Positions 23,756-32,597 of a stretch of 41,989 bases of DNA are shown here, piece by piece; position 1 is the stretch's first letter, and each line of letters opens with the position of its first letter. The stretch is from an uncultured Eubacteriales bacterium (lineage in GTDB: Bacteria > Bacillota > Clostridia > Christensenellales > Pumilibacteraceae), in NCBI GenBank assembly GCA_900543755.1, contig UQSP01000012.1:1-41989 (forward strand). Reading direction: 5' to 3'. The position numbers and the translations under genes were made by a program. The notes beneath the pieces are model-generated. The model saw only the letters and a program-made list of their open reading frames with translations. It had not been told where the DNA came from and ran no database searches.

Positions 23756-24844
23756 TTAAATCTCTTTTACCGTACCGTTTTCCACACGGAAAAAGTTTGC
23801 GTCCGAAAAATATTTCTTCAGATTCTCTTCAATATGAGTGCACGTGACCACGGTCTGGAATCCGCTTAACCTGCCGATGAGTTTTTCCTGTCTGTTTTCG
23901 TCCAGCTCGCTGAAAACGTCGTCCAGTAAAAGCACGGGCGACTCGCCGGATTCGTCCTTGAATAAATCGAGTTCCGCAAGTTTAAGACTTAATGCGGCGG
24001 TGCGCTGCTGTCCCTGAGAACCGTATTTTCTTACGTCGACGTCGCCCGCAAGCACGGCAAAATCATCGGTCTGCGCCCCTATATGCGTAAATCCGTACAA
24101 AATATCCTTGTCCCGCGTCCGCTTAAGCTCCGATAAAAAATTAACGCGTATTTCCTCTTCCGTTTCGCCCGAAAGGCTTTCGTAATTAAGCGTAAGACTT
24201 TCCTTGTCCTTTGTCAGATATCTGTGGTTTTTGTCCGCAAGCGCGCTTAACCTGTTTATAAAACCGCGCCGCGTCTTTATGACTTTTGCGCCCGCCCCGG
24301 CAAGCTGCATGTCCCATACGTCCAGAGTATCCCCGTCGGTACCGCTTTTAAGCAATCGGTTGCGCTGGGCAAGCGTTTTATTGTAACGCGACAGGAGATA
24401 AAAATAAGCCCGCGAAAGCTGACAGACGGCTATGTCCATGAACCTGCGCCTGTCCCCCGGCGAATTTTTTATGACGGCAATCTCGTCGGGCGAAAAAAGC
24501 ACCGTCATGATAACGCCCATAAGTTCCCCGAGTTTTCTGATTTCCGCGCCGTTGACGGCTACTCGCTTGTTGTCGCGCTTGTCTATAAGGAATTCCACTT
24601 TTTTTCTGCCGTATTTACCGACGGCTTCCGCTTTTATGCGCGCGCGATCCTCTCCCCACAGAATCAGTTCCTTATCGCGGGGAGTGCGCATGCTTTTGCC
24701 GATGCTGGTGAAATAAACCGCCTCCAGCAGATTGGTCTTGCCTTGGGCGTTTTCGCCCGTAAGCACGTTTAATCCGGGCTTAAGCGAAAGTTTAAGCGAG
24801 CGGTAATTCCGATAATTTTCAAGTGTGAGTCCCGTCAAATACAT
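23756..24844 (-). CDS. recF: DNA replication and repair protein RecF
   Basis: A 362-residue SMC-like ATPase that, with RecO and RecR, loads RecA on single-stranded gaps behind stalled forks. The N-terminus has MYLTGLTLENYRNY and Walker A GENAQGKTN (residues 30-38), followed by SPDEIAVIKNSPGDRRRFMD. The C-terminal half has the signature YGSQGQQRTAALSLKLAE, Walker B VLLLDDVFSELD and TCTHIE. Length is normal. In most Firmicutes recF sits in dnaA-dnaN-recF-gyrB; none of these is adjacent here, so it has been relocated. The ATG at 24844 has no good ribosome site, and an extended -10 lies only 9 bases before it. Confidence 0.97.
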   Translation of the reverse strand: MYLTGLTLENYRNYRSLKLSLKPGLNVLTGENAQGKTNLLEAVYFTSIGKSMRTPRDKELILWGEDRARIKAEAVGKYGRKKVEFLIDKRDNKRVAVNGAEIRKLGELMGVIMTVLFSPDEIAVIKNSPGDRRRFMDIAVCQLSRAYFYLLSRYNKTLAQRNRLLKSGTDGDTLDVWDMQLAGAGAKVIKTRRGFINRLSALADKNHRYLTKDKESLTLNYESLSGETEEEIRVNFLSELKRTRDKDILYGFTHIGAQTDDFAVLAGDVDVRKYGSQGQQRTAALSLKLAELDLFKDESGESPVLLLDDVFSELDENRQEKLIGRLSGFQTVVTCTHIEENLKKYFSDANFFRVENGTVKEI

Positions 24845-24853
24845 TCTTTAACA

Positions 24854-24862
24854 ATTATAGCA
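24854..24862 (-). promoter_or_regulatory. Extended -10 promoter of recF
   Basis: TGCTATAAT on the minus strand is an extended -10 box. Its end is 9 bases from the ATG, so the mRNA would begin about 3 bases before the start codon. No -35 match was seen. Confidence 0.55.
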
Positions 24863-24930
24863 CATCTCAGCCGAAAAGCGCAATAATAAGTCCCCAAAAG
24901 TTGTTTTTTCGCGTAAGTTTAAATTCCGAT

Positions 24931-24970
24931 AAAAAAATCCCTTCCTCAGAAAACCTAAGAGAAGGGATTA
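24931..24970 (-). terminator. Terminator after the 987-residue protein gene
   Basis: AATCCCTTC (24970-24962) pairs with GGAAGGGATT on the other side of the loop, extended by TAGG/CTGA-type inner pairing, followed by seven T on the minus strand. Confidence 0.8.
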
Positions 24971-24978
24971 AATAAAAG

Positions 24979-27942
24979 TCACACCGTAAAGAGAGTGCCG
25001 TTTTGAATATAATCTTTGATTGCAGGCGTGTTATCCGTAAAGTAAGCGAATTTACCCACCTGATATTCGAGAGTATCGAACTGGTTTTCGTTTTCGGGCG
25101 CGAAATACGTCATCATTTTTTCAAGCACGGTGCGCTGCTCGCCCGTCATGTCGTTGACAATCAGCGTGGCTTTGTAAACGTTGGAATATCCGTCCGCCAG
25201 CACCTTTTCCACCTTGAACGTAGCGTATGCTTTTTCCAACGTCATAAGACTTGTGTCCGTCTTGCCGCTTTCGAGATGCTTTGCAAGCGAATATTCGTAA
25301 GTTATGAACATTATATCCTCGTTTTCGCCGCCGTCGTAATATCCCAGCACAGTACCAAGGTCTGCGGATACTCCCGGAAGCCCCGCATACGAACTTTCAA
25401 TTACGAAATTGATTCGGTCGGTTTTTTCCGCGGAATTGTCGCGGTCGAACGCGTCGGCATGGCTTTCGTTATACACCCGCGAGAAAGAGCCGTCTACGGC
25501 AAGATAAGATTTGTCTCCTATCGATAAGGTTTCGGGCGTGTTGTAAACGCCTTGAAGCGCGGAATGCAATTCGGTGCCGCTTATCTTTATGACCTCGCCT
25601 TTAAATGTTTTGTTCTCATCCTGTACGAAAGTCCTGTTTGCAATCAGCCCGAAAACGTCGGGAATACTTACGCCGCCGTCAACTATTTCCGCTTTCCCCA
25701 AAGCGTCCTGCATTTTGTTAAACGCGTCGCGCACAGGAGCGCAAAGCTGGTCCTGCAGCGTTTGCGGGTCAAGCGCAGTTACTCCCGCTTTACGGAGCGT
25801 GTCTGCTATTTGCTCCGACCTTATATCCGAAAGGCTGGAGTAAACTATTTCGGGCTGCTTTAAATACTGTTCTTCAAGCTCCGGGGTAACATCCAGTCGG
25901 ACGGAAAGCCCTATTTCTTCCCCGAGAAGCGACGCGAAAAAGTCAGCGCCGTCAAACAAGCCTTCGGTTTTTACGGTTATACCAAGCGTAACGTATTTTC
26001 GCTTTACGGTAACGGTTTCCGCTTCCGCCTCGCCTGTCGTTTCGTCGCCTGAAGGTATAATCTGCACCTCTTCCTCTTCGCCTACGGTAAGAGCGGAAAA
26101 CTTAAGCTTCATGGAGTCGGATAATTTTTTGTCTTCGTCAGCCTGTGCGGATTCGCCGTCACTGCCCGAAGAAACGGTTTCGCCGCCGAAAAAGGATTGC
26201 GTTTGCGTGTCGATAAGCGCCGCCAGCATTTTTTCGTTAAAATCAAACGCGATTTCCGCCGCGCTGCGGTTAACGAACCACTCATTCCTGTCGTCCGTTT
26301 GCTCGCCGCCGATTTTTTTGGTAAGAAGCGTCGGGTCAAAAAGGTCCTCGAGGTTTACTCCCGTAATTTTATCGCTTTCGCCTACGCCCGTAAGCGCCGC
26401 AAAATCCCCGAAATCAAGCGTGACGCGTTCGATAAGATTAATCGTATCGTATTCTCCGGTTTCAGGCGCGGTTACCGTTACCGTAAACGGCTCCTCGCTG
26501 AGGCGGTAAAGCGTGTTTATCGGATTGCCGTCGGGGTCGGAAGGTATCTTTCCGCCTTCGAAATTAAGTTGGGAAGAGGAATAAACCGTCCCCGCCTCGT
26601 CCTTGTATGCGGGCAAATGATATATCTTTTCGCCGTCGCGGTAAAATTCGGTGCGGATGAGATATTTTTCTCTCAGTTCTTTCATAAATTCGTCGCTGTA
26701 ATTTATTTTGATACCGTCCGCAACGGGCGAAGCGGAATAGATTTCCTTTGTAACTCCGTCCTCGTTTACTAAATATTTATCCTCGAAAAGATGCTGAGAG
26801 TTGTTTTCAAGCATTTCCTCCGTATCGGCGTAAAGCACTCCTGTATAAAGCTGTGCAAGGTCTTTACCCGAAATTCCCGAATCGGGGAAAACCGTTTGCG
26901 CAAGAGCCGAATACAGGTCGAGATTAAGCTTTCCGTCGCTGACGTTGCCGTCAAAATTCAGATATTTATCCGCAGCGTCAAGGAAAGAACCGGCGTAAGA
27001 ATTGACCATATCGTTTATAAACGTGCGCGAATCCGTATTTTGTCCGCTTAATTTCAATATGCCCGTGATAAGCTTGTAAGTGCTTTCCTGCTTTTTCGCG
27101 TCCATATCGTTTATCATTATATCGGTGGACAAAGTTTCGCCCATGGTCACGAAAGCGGTTAAGTAAATTTCCTTGGGCGCAAGATTCTTTATAAGTCCCC
27201 GCAATACGGAAGGCATTCCGGACGTAAAATCGCCCAACGCGTTTTGTATGTTGAGTTTTACGGTAAGCGTCACCACCGGCTCGTCGGAGTCGTTACGGCT
27301 TAAAATAAGCTGCTCGAAATTCATCTGACCAAGGATTTCGTTGTCGGCGCTAACGGACTGAGTCATGGCTTTTACCAGCGACAAAAGCTCTTTATCGGTA
27401 ACGGACACTACAAAATCGGATTCGTAAGAAGAAGCGTAATCGTATTCGTCCGTAAATTTAAGCTTTATCCTTTCCAAATCCGCGTTTTCACGGGAGAAAA
27501 GATTGAAAAGCGCGTTTTGAGTATCGCCTTGTGAAGCGGCAAGCCTTGCGGCGTTAATCTGAGTCTGTGCGGCTCCGCCCGTTTCCGTTGAGCCCACGGC
27601 TCCCGCTATTGCCTTGAGAGAAGTTTCGTCAAGAGTGCCGGCTTTTAGGTAAAGACTTTGCTCGACGGCGGAATAAATGCTCTTTTCGTCCTCGGCAGAG
27701 GGCGCGTTTGTAACGATTTTATCGCGGTCCGCGTCGTAAAGTCCGTTAACTACCCCCCACGCTTCCCCAAGCGACATATCGAAATTCTGTCTTAAATATC
27801 TGTTAAGGAAAAAACAGCCCGTGCCTATGCCGGCGCCCAGCAAAAGCACGACTACAAGAAAAAATATTAAAATTGCGCCGCCGCAACCTATTCCTTTCTT
27901 TTTCTTGACGGTATCGTTTTTTTCACCGTTGTTTTTACTCAT
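24979..27942 (-). CDS. Large membrane-anchored extracellular protein, function unknown
   Basis: A 987-residue protein with a lysine-rich cytosolic N-terminus, one transmembrane helix (residues about 20-47, glycine- and leucine-rich) and a long acidic exported part. I recognise no enzyme motif and no sortase or wall-binding signal. Several short segments recur in spirit: SVTDKELLSLVKAM, AFDFNEKMLAALID and KISGTELHSALQGVY each combine a strand with an EL..L-type helix. This recalls small lipid-binding-like modules of YpmS/DUF2993-type proteins repeated along a chain, but that is only an inference. A low-complexity acidic stretch (about 590-640, GGETVSSGSDGES, TTGEAEAETVTV) links the halves. Promoter at 27995-28023, AAAGGAC ribosome site, own terminator: a single-gene unit between recF and galK. 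Confidence 0.88.
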   Translation of the reverse strand: MSKNNGEKNDTVKKKKGIGCGGAILIFFLVVVLLLGAGIGTGCFFLNRYLRQNFDMSLGEAWGVVNGLYDADRDKIVTNAPSAEDEKSIYSAVEQSLYLKAGTLDETSLKAIAGAVGSTETGGAAQTQINAARLAASQGDTQNALFNLFSRENADLERIKLKFTDEYDYASSYESDFVVSVTDKELLSLVKAMTQSVSADNEILGQMNFEQLILSRNDSDEPVVTLTVKLNIQNALGDFTSGMPSVLRGLIKNLAPKEIYLTAFVTMGETLSTDIMINDMDAKKQESTYKLITGILKLSGQNTDSRTFINDMVNSYAGSFLDAADKYLNFDGNVSDGKLNLDLYSALAQTVFPDSGISGKDLAQLYTGVLYADTEEMLENNSQHLFEDKYLVNEDGVTKEIYSASPVADGIKINYSDEFMKELREKYLIRTEFYRDGEKIYHLPAYKDEAGTVYSSSQLNFEGGKIPSDPDGNPINTLYRLSEEPFTVTVTAPETGEYDTINLIERVTLDFGDFAALTGVGESDKITGVNLEDLFDPTLLTKKIGGEQTDDRNEWFVNRSAAEIAFDFNEKMLAALIDTQTQSFFGGETVSSGSDGESAQADEDKKLSDSMKLKFSALTVGEEEEVQIIPSGDETTGEAEAETVTVKRKYVTLGITVKTEGLFDGADFFASLLGEEIGLSVRLDVTPELEEQYLKQPEIVYSSLSDIRSEQIADTLRKAGVTALDPQTLQDQLCAPVRDAFNKMQDALGKAEIVDGGVSIPDVFGLIANRTFVQDENKTFKGEVIKISGTELHSALQGVYNTPETLSIGDKSYLAVDGSFSRVYNESHADAFDRDNSAEKTDRINFVIESSYAGLPGVSADLGTVLGYYDGGENEDIMFITYEYSLAKHLESGKTDTSLMTLEKAYATFKVEKVLADGYSNVYKATLIVNDMTGEQRTVLEKMMTYFAPENENQFDTLEYQVGKFAYFTDNTPAIKDYIQNGTLFTV

Positions 27943-27994
27943 TTATTCAATGTCCTTTTAAATAAAGTTTTCATAATAAACATATTACGCTAAT

Positions 27995-28023
27995 ATTTTA
28001 TCAACCGTAAAAAAAATAGTCAA
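27995..28023 (-). promoter_or_regulatory. Promoter of the 987-residue protein gene
   Basis: TTGACT (28023-28018), 17-base spacer, TAAAAT (28000-27995). Leader about 45 bases. Confidence 0.7.
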
Positions 28024-28120
28024 CGTACGCGCCGCCGCAAAAAACAAATTTAATATAAATTTAATTTTTTTGACGGTTTTTACGGTAAAAAGTGTTTTTC
28101 TTAAGTATCTGCATTATGAC

Positions 28121-28154
28121 AAAATAAAATCCCGATTGTATTGCAACCGGGATT
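28121..28154 (-). terminator. Terminator of the P-type ATPase/galK operon
   Basis: Ten-base arms (28129-28138 and 28145-28154, one G-U pair) with a T-rich tail on the minus strand, 26 bases after the galK stop. Confidence 0.82.
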
Positions 28155-28180
28155 AAACTTGTTATTAAACGTAAAACGAT

Positions 28181-29362
28181 TTATTCTTTTATTTCCTGCG
28201 CGCCGTTTTCGATGCTGGTCTTGTAAAAAGCCGCGCGCACGCCCATATCGGCGTAATACTTTTCGTCAACGTATTTTATGAATTCGTCCACTTTGTCTTT
28301 TTCGACAAGCGACACGGTGCAGCCGCCGAAGCCCGCGCCCGTCATTCTTGAACCGATGCAGCCGTCAAACTCTCTCGAGCGGGCGGAAAGCGCGTCAAGG
28401 TAATCGCCGGTAACCTCGTACAAGTCGCGCAGGGAATAATGCGACTGATTGAGATACTCGCCGAATTTTTCGATTTCGCCCGCTTTAAGCGCCTCGGCAC
28501 TACTGAGGACGCGCGCACACTCCTCTATAACGTGCTTTGCGCGGTCGTAAACTTTACCGGACAGCACTTTTTTACCGACCTCGTTGAACTGAGCGGGCGA
28601 AATATCCGCAAGACAAGCGGCGGAAGGAATTACCGTCTTTAATTTTTCCAACGCCTCTTCCGTTTCGGCACGGCGCTCGTTGTACTTGCTGTCCTGCAAA
28701 GAACGCGGCTTGTTGCAGTTGGCAATCACCAGACTGTAATTTCCCAGCTCGAGAGGTATGTACTCGTATTCGAGAGTTTTGCAGTTAAGCAGTATGGCGT
28801 TGTCCTTTTTGCCCAAAGAGGAAGCAAACTGGTCCATGATGCCGCAGTTTACGCCGTTGTAGTTGTTTTCGGAACGCTGTCCGAGTACGGCAAGCTGCAC
28901 AAGGTCCACGCCTTTGCCGCCCGCCTCCGCCGAAAAGGAAGCAAGCGTCATGGCGGTAGCGACTTCTATCGACGCGGAAGAAGAAAGTCCCGACCCGAAG
29001 GGAACGGTAGTATCGTAAAGAAGGTCGCAGCCCACTATTTCATAGCCGTCCTGCTGCATGGTAAAAGCAACGCCCGCCTGGTAATCGCCCCAGTTAAGGT
29101 CGCGGTATGCGTCGAGATTGTTTATCTCAAGCGAAACTCTGTCGCCTATGGTGGTCGCGGCAAGGTTTATTTTGTCCGTTCCGTTTTTACGCGCAATCAC
29201 CGTCGTGCGCAGATTAAGAGCAGCCGGAAAAACTTTTCCGCCGCAATAATCGATGTGCTCGCCGATAAGGTTTACTCTGCCCGCCGCGGAAAAAACGCGA
29301 AGCTGTTTTTCGTCGCCGCCGTAAACGTCTGTAAAACGTTTTTTAAGTTCATTGGTCGTCAC
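28181..29362 (-). CDS. galK: Galactokinase
   Basis: GHMP-family kinase (EC 2.7.1.6) that makes galactose 1-phosphate from galactose and ATP, the first Leloir step in the cytosol. All family signatures are present: GRVNLIGEHIDY (residues 28-39), the ATP-binding PFGSGLSSSASIEVA (about 121-135) and GAGFGGCTVSL near the C-terminus. The catalytic Asp lies in CGIMDQFASS. Length 393 is typical. GTG start at 29362 lies 9 bases after AGGAG and inside the end of the P-type ATPase gene (14-base overlap), so the two are one transcription and translation unit. galT and galE are not next to it. Confidence 0.97.
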   Translation of the reverse strand: MTTNELKKRFTDVYGGDEKQLRVFSAAGRVNLIGEHIDYCGGKVFPAALNLRTTVIARKNGTDKINLAATTIGDRVSLEINNLDAYRDLNWGDYQAGVAFTMQQDGYEIVGCDLLYDTTVPFGSGLSSSASIEVATAMTLASFSAEAGGKGVDLVQLAVLGQRSENNYNGVNCGIMDQFASSLGKKDNAILLNCKTLEYEYIPLELGNYSLVIANCNKPRSLQDSKYNERRAETEEALEKLKTVIPSAACLADISPAQFNEVGKKVLSGKVYDRAKHVIEECARVLSSAEALKAGEIEKFGEYLNQSHYSLRDLYEVTGDYLDALSARSREFDGCIGSRMTGAGFGGCTVSLVEKDKVDEFIKYVDEKYYADMGVRAAFYKTSIENGAQEIKE

Positions 29363-32123
29363 TGGTTTTTTCTCCTATTTTGATTTTCGATAACAAAAAC
29401 GTCAGTAGAGATAAGATGAAATAATTTAGCAGGATTACCGACGTCAGGTACGTAATGTTGGGGAAGCCTATTTTCAGAACGCTGACTATGTCGCCGAAAG
29501 GAGTGATTATGCCTATCTTGTTGAACATGTCGAGGAATGCGGTAAGCACCACCGCGACCAGCAAAAAGGTAAGTATCACAAGCACGACCCTGTACGCGTT
29601 GAAAGGCTGACAGATTTTCACGAGAGCCATTATGCCCGTAAACATAACCGCGCCGACAAGCATGGTGGTGTACACCTGCTCCGAAAGCAATATGCCGTTT
29701 GCGCCGCCGATACGGTCGTAAAAATATACCGACATGACCGCGACCACAAGCGTGATTCCGCCCGGCACGCACCGCTTAAGCACGTTTGACAAAAATCCGC
29801 CCCTGATTATATTCTTATTGGGTTGCAACGCTAACGCGAATGAGGGTATGGCTATGACGAAGATTTCCAGCCCCGTAAGATTGGAGGTATCGAAGAAATA
29901 CAGTTTGTCCGATACCTTTGCAAACGCCATGATAACCGATATTATGGACAAAAGCACGCTCATAAGCGTTTTCATGAGGAAAAGCGTGGAGGACTGCTGA
30001 ATATTGTTTACCACCCTTCGCCCTTCCATGACCACCTCCGGCATGGAGGAAAAGTTGGAGTCAAGAAGCACAAGGTGACTGACGTTTCTTGCCGCCTCAG
30101 AGCCCGACGCAATGGCGACCGAGCAGTCCGCCTCGCGCATGGCGAGAATGTCGTTTACACCGTCGCCCGTCATGGCAACGGTATTTCCCTTTGCCTTAAG
30201 AGCTTTGATAAGCGTGCATTTCTGCTCGGGCGTGACTCTGCCGAACACGGTATATTTAGTCGCCGCCTCGATGACTTCGCGAGTACTCATACCCTCCAGG
30301 CTGACGTAAAGCCCTGCGTTTTCCACGCCCACGCGGTCGGCAACTTCGGAAACGGTAACGGGATTATCGCCGCTTATTATCTTTACGGCCACATTGTTTT
30401 CCCTGAACCATCTTATGACTTCGGGCGCGTCCTCGCGGATATGGTCCTCTATTACTATCAAAGCGACGGGACGGCGCGCCGAGGGCAGCCTGTCGCCCGA
30501 AATATCCAGCGGAGAATGTGCAAGCATAAGCACGCGGTAACCGTTTTGCGCGTTTTCGTTGATGATACGGTCGATTCTTACGCCCGGGTCTTTGACGACG
30601 AATTCGGGCGCGCCGAGTATAAACGTACCCTGTCCTTCAAACGTGACTGCGGACAGCTTTTTCTGTGACGAAAACGGGACTACGACCGAGGGATGAAGTT
30701 TTTGCGAATATCCGAACTTATCGGCAAGCGCAAGCGAGGTCTGGTTGTTGTCGCCCGTTGCCGTTAAAATCGAGCCGATGATATCCTTGACGGATACGTT
30801 GAAATTATTGCCTTTGGTTTCGATGACTTCGTGCACGCGCATGGTCCCGTCGGTGATTGTGCCCGTCTTGTCCAGGCACAGAACGTTGACGCGGGCAAGC
30901 ATTTCTATACAGTAAAGGTCCTGCACAAGCGTGCGTTTCTTTGCAAGGCGAATTACCGAAGTTGCAAGCGCGACGGAAGTAAGCAGGAACATTCCCGCGG
31001 GAATCATGCCTATTACCGCACCGCCCACAAGCTGAACGTTGGTGCGCCACATATCCCAGGTAACAACTTCCGCGTTGCGCGTACCCAACCATAAAAGAAG
31101 AGCGGCTACGGGTACGATTATCACCGATACCATTTTGATGATGAGCGAAACGGACTCTCTCAGTTCGCTCTTGGGCTTTTTGTAACGCTTTGCGTAACTC
31201 GTCAGTTTTTCCACATAATTGGCGGCGCCAACCTTATCCACCCTGGCATAACAGTTACCGCCCGACACGAAAGAACCCGAATAAAGCGTATCACCCGCTT
31301 TTTTCTTGACGGGTACGCTTTCGCCGGTCAGAAGCGACTCGTTAAGCTCCGCCTCGCCCTTTACTACTATCGAATCGGTGCAAACCTGCTTGCCGAGTTC
31401 CACATACATAATGTCGTCGAGAACGACTTCTCCCACGGGAATACTTTGACGGGCGCCGTTTCTTATCACCACCGCCGTGGGCGCAGTGACCAGTTTAAGC
31501 TTTTCCACCGTGCGCTTGGAGCGTATTTCCTGAAAAATACCTATCGCAATGTTAAGCAGAACTATTATCATGAAAAACAGCTTTTCTATACCCGACTGGA
31601 ATACGATAAGCGCAATCGCCACGATAAAAGTAAGCATATTGAAAAACGTAAAAATGTTTGACAAAAATATGCTGAGATAGGATTTGCCGCTTTTGTCGCC
31701 GTTATAATTGAAAAGTCCTTCCTCGATGCGCTTATTTACCTGTTCCTGGCTAAGCCCCTGCTCTATCGTGGGATAATAGCGTTCGGCATTGCTGATGTAC
31801 TCGTCTGTGGTCTTAAGCACACGCGTCTTTGTTTTGGTGCGGCTGCTCATTCTTTCCTTCGACAGAAAGTTTCCGTCTATGGTAACGTTTTTCCCGCGGT
31901 AATCGTCGGGACTGAGTTCGTCGTCGAAAACCGATTGGTCGACCGCCTCGCCCACTTCCATCTTGAACTTTTCTTCCAGCAACCCGTTTGCTTTTGCTGA
32001 AGTCGCGGCAGAAGCAGCTTCTTTTGCCTCGCCGTTAAGCTTTCTCGGCTTCCCGCGCAAGCCCGCGCCCGATGCAACGGATTTTTTGTTGGCGGTTTCT
32101 TTTTTAGGATTTTCGTTTTCCAT
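29349..32123 (-). CDS. CtpE-like cation-translocating P-type ATPase
   Basis: A 924-residue membrane pump. Motifs in order: TGES actuator loop (266-269), M4 segment GMIPAGMFLLTSVALA (about 372-387), phosphorylation site DKTGT (418-422), and GDGVNDILAMREADCSVAIASG in the hinge, followed by VVNNIQQSSTLFLMKT and several C-terminal helices. Overall it is closest in my memory to the CtpE/YfgQ-type group, in which mycobacterial CtpE moves Ca2+. The Glu of the PEGL motif in calcium pumps is Ala here (PAGM), so the ion is uncertain. The N-terminus carries about 115 extra residues of low-complexity, charged sequence before the pump starts at DEYISNAERYYPT, of unknown role. ATG follows AAAGGAAAAA. Overlaps galK downstream. 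Confidence 0.92.
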   Translation of the reverse strand: MENENPKKETANKKSVASGAGLRGKPRKLNGEAKEAASAATSAKANGLLEEKFKMEVGEAVDQSVFDDELSPDDYRGKNVTIDGNFLSKERMSSRTKTKTRVLKTTDEYISNAERYYPTIEQGLSQEQVNKRIEEGLFNYNGDKSGKSYLSIFLSNIFTFFNMLTFIVAIALIVFQSGIEKLFFMIIVLLNIAIGIFQEIRSKRTVEKLKLVTAPTAVVIRNGARQSIPVGEVVLDDIMYVELGKQVCTDSIVVKGEAELNESLLTGESVPVKKKAGDTLYSGSFVSGGNCYARVDKVGAANYVEKLTSYAKRYKKPKSELRESVSLIIKMVSVIIVPVAALLLWLGTRNAEVVTWDMWRTNVQLVGGAVIGMIPAGMFLLTSVALATSVIRLAKKRTLVQDLYCIEMLARVNVLCLDKTGTITDGTMRVHEVIETKGNNFNVSVKDIIGSILTATGDNNQTSLALADKFGYSQKLHPSVVVPFSSQKKLSAVTFEGQGTFILGAPEFVVKDPGVRIDRIINENAQNGYRVLMLAHSPLDISGDRLPSARRPVALIVIEDHIREDAPEVIRWFRENNVAVKIISGDNPVTVSEVADRVGVENAGLYVSLEGMSTREVIEAATKYTVFGRVTPEQKCTLIKALKAKGNTVAMTGDGVNDILAMREADCSVAIASGSEAARNVSHLVLLDSNFSSMPEVVMEGRRVVNNIQQSSTLFLMKTLMSVLLSIISVIMAFAKVSDKLYFFDTSNLTGLEIFVIAIPSFALALQPNKNIIRGGFLSNVLKRCVPGGITLVVAVMSVYFYDRIGGANGILLSEQVYTTMLVGAVMFTGIMALVKICQPFNAYRVVLVILTFLLVAVVLTAFLDMFNKIGIITPFGDIVSVLKIGFPNITYLTSVILLNYFILSLLTFLLSKIKIGEKTSDDQ

Positions 32124-32597
32124 TTGCAGGTTTTTCCTTTTATCTGACTTCAGGAATATTACTATTCTTTCCGTCGTTTATTTCGGTTTGATTTGTTTCT
32201 GACAAGTTTTATAATCGTTAAAAAGTTTTTCAGGTTACGCTTTTATTCCTTTGCACCTTTTGTAACGTAAACCCGTAATCAGTATAAAGCCGTCCCTTTA
32301 GGATTGGTTTATAAATTCCGCGTTACTTGCATTTAACGGCAAATACAACCCTCGTTCGGCTTGTCCGTTATTTTTTTCGGATAACCAACGCGGGCAGAAC
32401 GTGATTCGGACATGTTTTTAATCGGCTTTTGCCTTGCGTGACAAAAAGCACAATCATTGTCATGACTTACGTTAAAGCGGAAAAAAAATCAAGCAACAAG
32501 ATTTTAAATCTTCAACGCTTTTCTTATGGGGACGCAAATTAGTTATCTTAAGCGGTCTTATCGGAATGATAAAATCCCCACAATGATTTTTTATATG
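32124..32597. other. Intergenic region, no gene recognised
   Basis: 474 bases without a supportable frame. It should hold the promoter of the P-type ATPase; only a weak TTGTCA with AATAAA 17 bases on (around 32175-32205, minus strand) was seen. TGGGGA/TCCCCA arms about 50 bases apart near 32526-32582 may form a loose hairpin after the Bax-inhibitor gene. GTCATGAC at 32459-32466 is a perfect 8-base palindrome of unknown meaning. Confidence 0.4.
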
